Source of the DNA: Brevundimonas sp. UBA4609
GTDB taxonomy: Bacteria > Pseudomonadota > Alphaproteobacteria > Caulobacterales > Caulobacteraceae
Assembly (NCBI GenBank): GCA_002386585.1
Contig: DGIZ01000266.1
Coordinates: 1 to 7,792, forward strand
Length of the DNA: 7,792 nt
Direction of reading: 5' to 3'
Position numbers and translations under genes: made by a program
Notes under the pieces: generated by a model
The model's database searches: none
What the model was told of the DNA's origin: nothing
What the model saw: the letters and a program-made list of their open reading frames with translations, nothing else
Shown: positions 6,682 through 7,792 of the stretch, piece by piece
Numbering within the stretch: the stretch's first letter is position 1
Layout: every line of letters begins with the position of its first letter

Positions 6682-6741
6682 AACAAAATAGTTGCATGAT
6701 GCGGTCGTTCATGAAACTCTCTGGTTGAAAACGGAGGGATC
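6682..6741 (+). promoter_or_regulatory. AT-rich leader and likely promoter region of the second XRE gene
   Basis: This 60-base gap is visibly AT-richer than everything around it. It holds a TTCATGAA palindrome (6708-6715), the inverted repeat GCAT-G-ATGC (6694-6702) and two direct TGAAAC hexamers, at 6679-6684 (overlapping the previous stop) and 6712-6717, spaced 33 bases (about three helical turns). GGAGG (6733-6737) lies 4 bases before the ATG at 6742. A TTGCAT (6692-6697) could be a -35 element, but I see no convincing -10, so promoter hexamers are left unassigned. Confidence 0.45.
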
Positions 6742-7110
6742 ATGTCGCGTCGCAGCCATCATATCGATCAGGCCGTCGGCCTGCGCATCGCCGCCCGGCG
6801 CTCCGCCCTCGGCTGGTCCCAGTCCGTCCTGGCGCGAGAACTGGGAGTCAGCTTTCAGCAGGTCCAGAAGTATGAGACGGGCGTCAATCGCGTCTCCGCC
6901 TCGCGTCTGCATCAGGCGGCGATGGCCCTGGGCTGTTCGGTGGGCGACTTCTTCCCAGCGCGACCTGAGATCGAGGGCGAGGCGGAGCTGCTGCACCCGG
7001 TTCTGACCAGCGCCGAAGGGCGAGGTCTGGCCGAGGCCTTCGCGCGGATTCCCGACGCCGGCGCGCGTCGCGCCCTGACCCGCGTCGCCCAGGCCATGGC
7101 GGCGGCCTGA
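6742..7110 (+). CDS. Small XRE/Cro-family transcriptional regulator, 122 aa
   Basis: A helix-turn-helix DNA-binding protein of a type common in alphaproteobacteria; no target is known. Residues about 12-70 form the HTH domain: VGLRIAARRSALGWSQSVLA, then RELGVSFQQVQKYETGVNRV with the recognition helix in S37-FQQVQKYE-45, followed by SASRLHQAAMALGCSVGDFF. The FQQVQKYE..GxNR signature is typical of the subfamily. The rest (about 75-122) is a short helical tail (EGRGLAEAFARIPDAGARRA) without a recognised sensor domain. A good Shine-Dalgarno (6733-6737) supports ATG 6742. It follows another XRE gene by 60 bases in the same direction; the two are different subfamilies rather than a recent duplication. 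The AT-rich leader with repeated TGAAAC suggests autoregulation or control by its neighbour (inferred). Confidence 0.9.
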   Translation: MSRRSHHIDQAVGLRIAARRSALGWSQSVLARELGVSFQQVQKYETGVNRVSASRLHQAAMALGCSVGDFFPARPEIEGEAELLHPVLTSAEGRGLAEAFARIPDAGARRALTRVAQAMAAA

Positions 7111-7121
7111 CGGTCTTAGGC
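7105..7121 (+). other. Small hairpin over the second XRE stop codon
   Basis: GCCTGA (7105-7110) pairs with TTAGGC (7116-7121), with one G-T pair, around the loop CGGTC; the TGA stop is in the 5' arm. There is no downstream T run. The rest of the gap before tsaB (to 7167) shows no convincing promoter. Confidence 0.2.
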
Positions 7122-7167
7122 GTTGAAGCGGTCGCATCCGCGCCGGTTTCGCATTAGGGACAGGGCC

Positions 7168-7792
7168 ATGAAGATCATGGTCATCGACACGGCGCTGGGC
7201 GCCTGCGCCGTCGGAGTGTTCGAGGGCGAAGCGGGCGACGCCCAGCCCCAGCCCCTGGGCCTGCGCGCCGAGCTGATGACCAAGGGCCATCAGGAGCGAC
7301 TGGGCGGACTGGCGCGCGATGCCGCGGCTGAGGCGGGCGGTTTCGACGGGATGGCGCGCATCGGGGTGACGGTGGGGCCGGGCTCCTTCACCGGCCTGCG
7401 TGTCGGCCTGGCCTTCGCCCTGGGGTTGGGCGCGGCGCTGGATCGGCCGGTGGTCGGAATCTCCACCCTAGACGCTCTGGCGGCCTCGGTCCCGTCCGAG
7501 GGTCTGGTCGCCGCCGTCATCGACGCCCGCCGAGGCCAGGTCTATGAGCGCCTGTTCCGCGACGGCGTGGCGCTCGGCGAAGCGGAGGCGCTGTCCCTCG
7601 AGGCGGCGCGCGACCGCATTCAGGCTGAAACCGGGGACGCGCGGCCGGTCCTGGTCGGCAGCGGGGCCGAGGTTCTGGCCGATGCCTTCCCTGAACTGGC
7701 GAGCGCCGCCCTTCATCCCCTGTCCGCTCCCGCGCCCGAGGCGCTGGCGGCCCTCGCCCTGGCCGCCGATCCGACGACCGCCCCGCCGCAGC
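7168..7792 (+). CDS. tsaB: TsaB, tRNA threonylcarbamoyladenosine synthesis subunit (3' partial)
   Basis: A non-catalytic partner of TsaD in the TsaB-TsaD-TsaE complex, which transfers the threonylcarbamoyl group onto A37 of ANN-decoding tRNAs (t6A); cytoplasmic. The N-terminus MKIMVIDTALGACAVGVFEG matches the ASKHA-fold first strands, and GHQERLGGLARDAAAEAG plus the signature GPGSFTGLRVGLAFALGLGA (residues 69-88, about 7372-7431) are diagnostic of TsaB (YeaZ). ISTLDALAAS and VIDARRGQVYERLF follow as expected. In all 208 codons are visible with no stop, so only a short C-terminal piece should be missing. ATG 7168 is supported by AGGGA at 7156-7160 and by starting at the conserved N-terminus. 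In many alphaproteobacteria tsaB is followed by rimI and then fur, so these may lie just beyond the right edge (inferred). Confidence 0.95.
   Translation, partial: MKIMVIDTALGACAVGVFEGEAGDAQPQPLGLRAELMTKGHQERLGGLARDAAAEAGGFDGMARIGVTVGPGSFTGLRVGLAFALGLGAALDRPVVGISTLDALAASVPSEGLVAAVIDARRGQVYERLFRDGVALGEAEALSLEAARDRIQAETGDARPVLVGSGAEVLADAFPELASAALHPLSAPAPEALAALALAADPTTAPPQ

Noticed and set aside
6703..6717. A second parS-like site before the second XRE gene
   Set aside because: CATGAAAC (6710-6717) matches one half-site, but the other half does not match TGTTTCAC; the local palindrome is centred differently (TTCATGAA).
7123..7157. TTGAAG-based promoter before tsaB
   Set aside because: No acceptable -10 element at 16-18 bases follows the TTGAAG at 7123-7128; the only TA-containing run is too far downstream.

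Overview
The window is GC-rich (roughly two-thirds G+C by eye) and every gene lies on the + strand. Codon use, protein families and gene types point to an alphaproteobacterium of the Caulobacterales; Brevundimonas is the best guess, made from resemblance only. It looks like ordinary chromosomal backbone: no transposase, integrase, CRISPR array, tRNA or rRNA is visible.

Layout: (1) 1-4722, the large NAD-specific glutamate dehydrogenase (GDH180 class; GdhZ in Caulobacter), lacking only its first few dozen residues. (2) 4723-4922, a 200-base gap with a strong hairpin on the gdh stop codon, the first copy of a 42-bp structured repeat and a second long hairpin. (3) 4923-5390, a universal stress protein. 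(4) 5391-5477, a short gap with the second copy of the repeat. (5) 5478-6035, a two-domain Nfu-type Fe-S carrier with an intact CxxC. (6) 6036-6096, a short gap with a 16-bp palindrome, TGTTTCACATGAAACA, one base from the chromosomal centromere (parS) consensus TGTTTCACGTGAAACA. (7) 6097-6681, an XRE/Cro-type regulator with a C-terminal domain resembling a degenerate LexA/CI (S24) fold. (8) 6742-7110, a second, small XRE regulator behind a conspicuously AT-rich leader. (9) 7168 to the right edge, tsaB, for tRNA t6A synthesis, cut near its 3' end.

The genes share housekeeping and stress themes (nitrogen/carbon balance, Fe-S carriage, tRNA modification) rather than one pathway. In Caulobacter crescentus, as I recall it, gdhZ and the usual tsaB neighbour fur lie in the origin-proximal part of the chromosome, which would fit a ParB-binding site here. 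The two observations most worth following are the parS-like palindrome at 6045-6060 and the paired 42-bp repeats placed just after two consecutive stop codons. I found no convincing evidence of a new multi-gene system.
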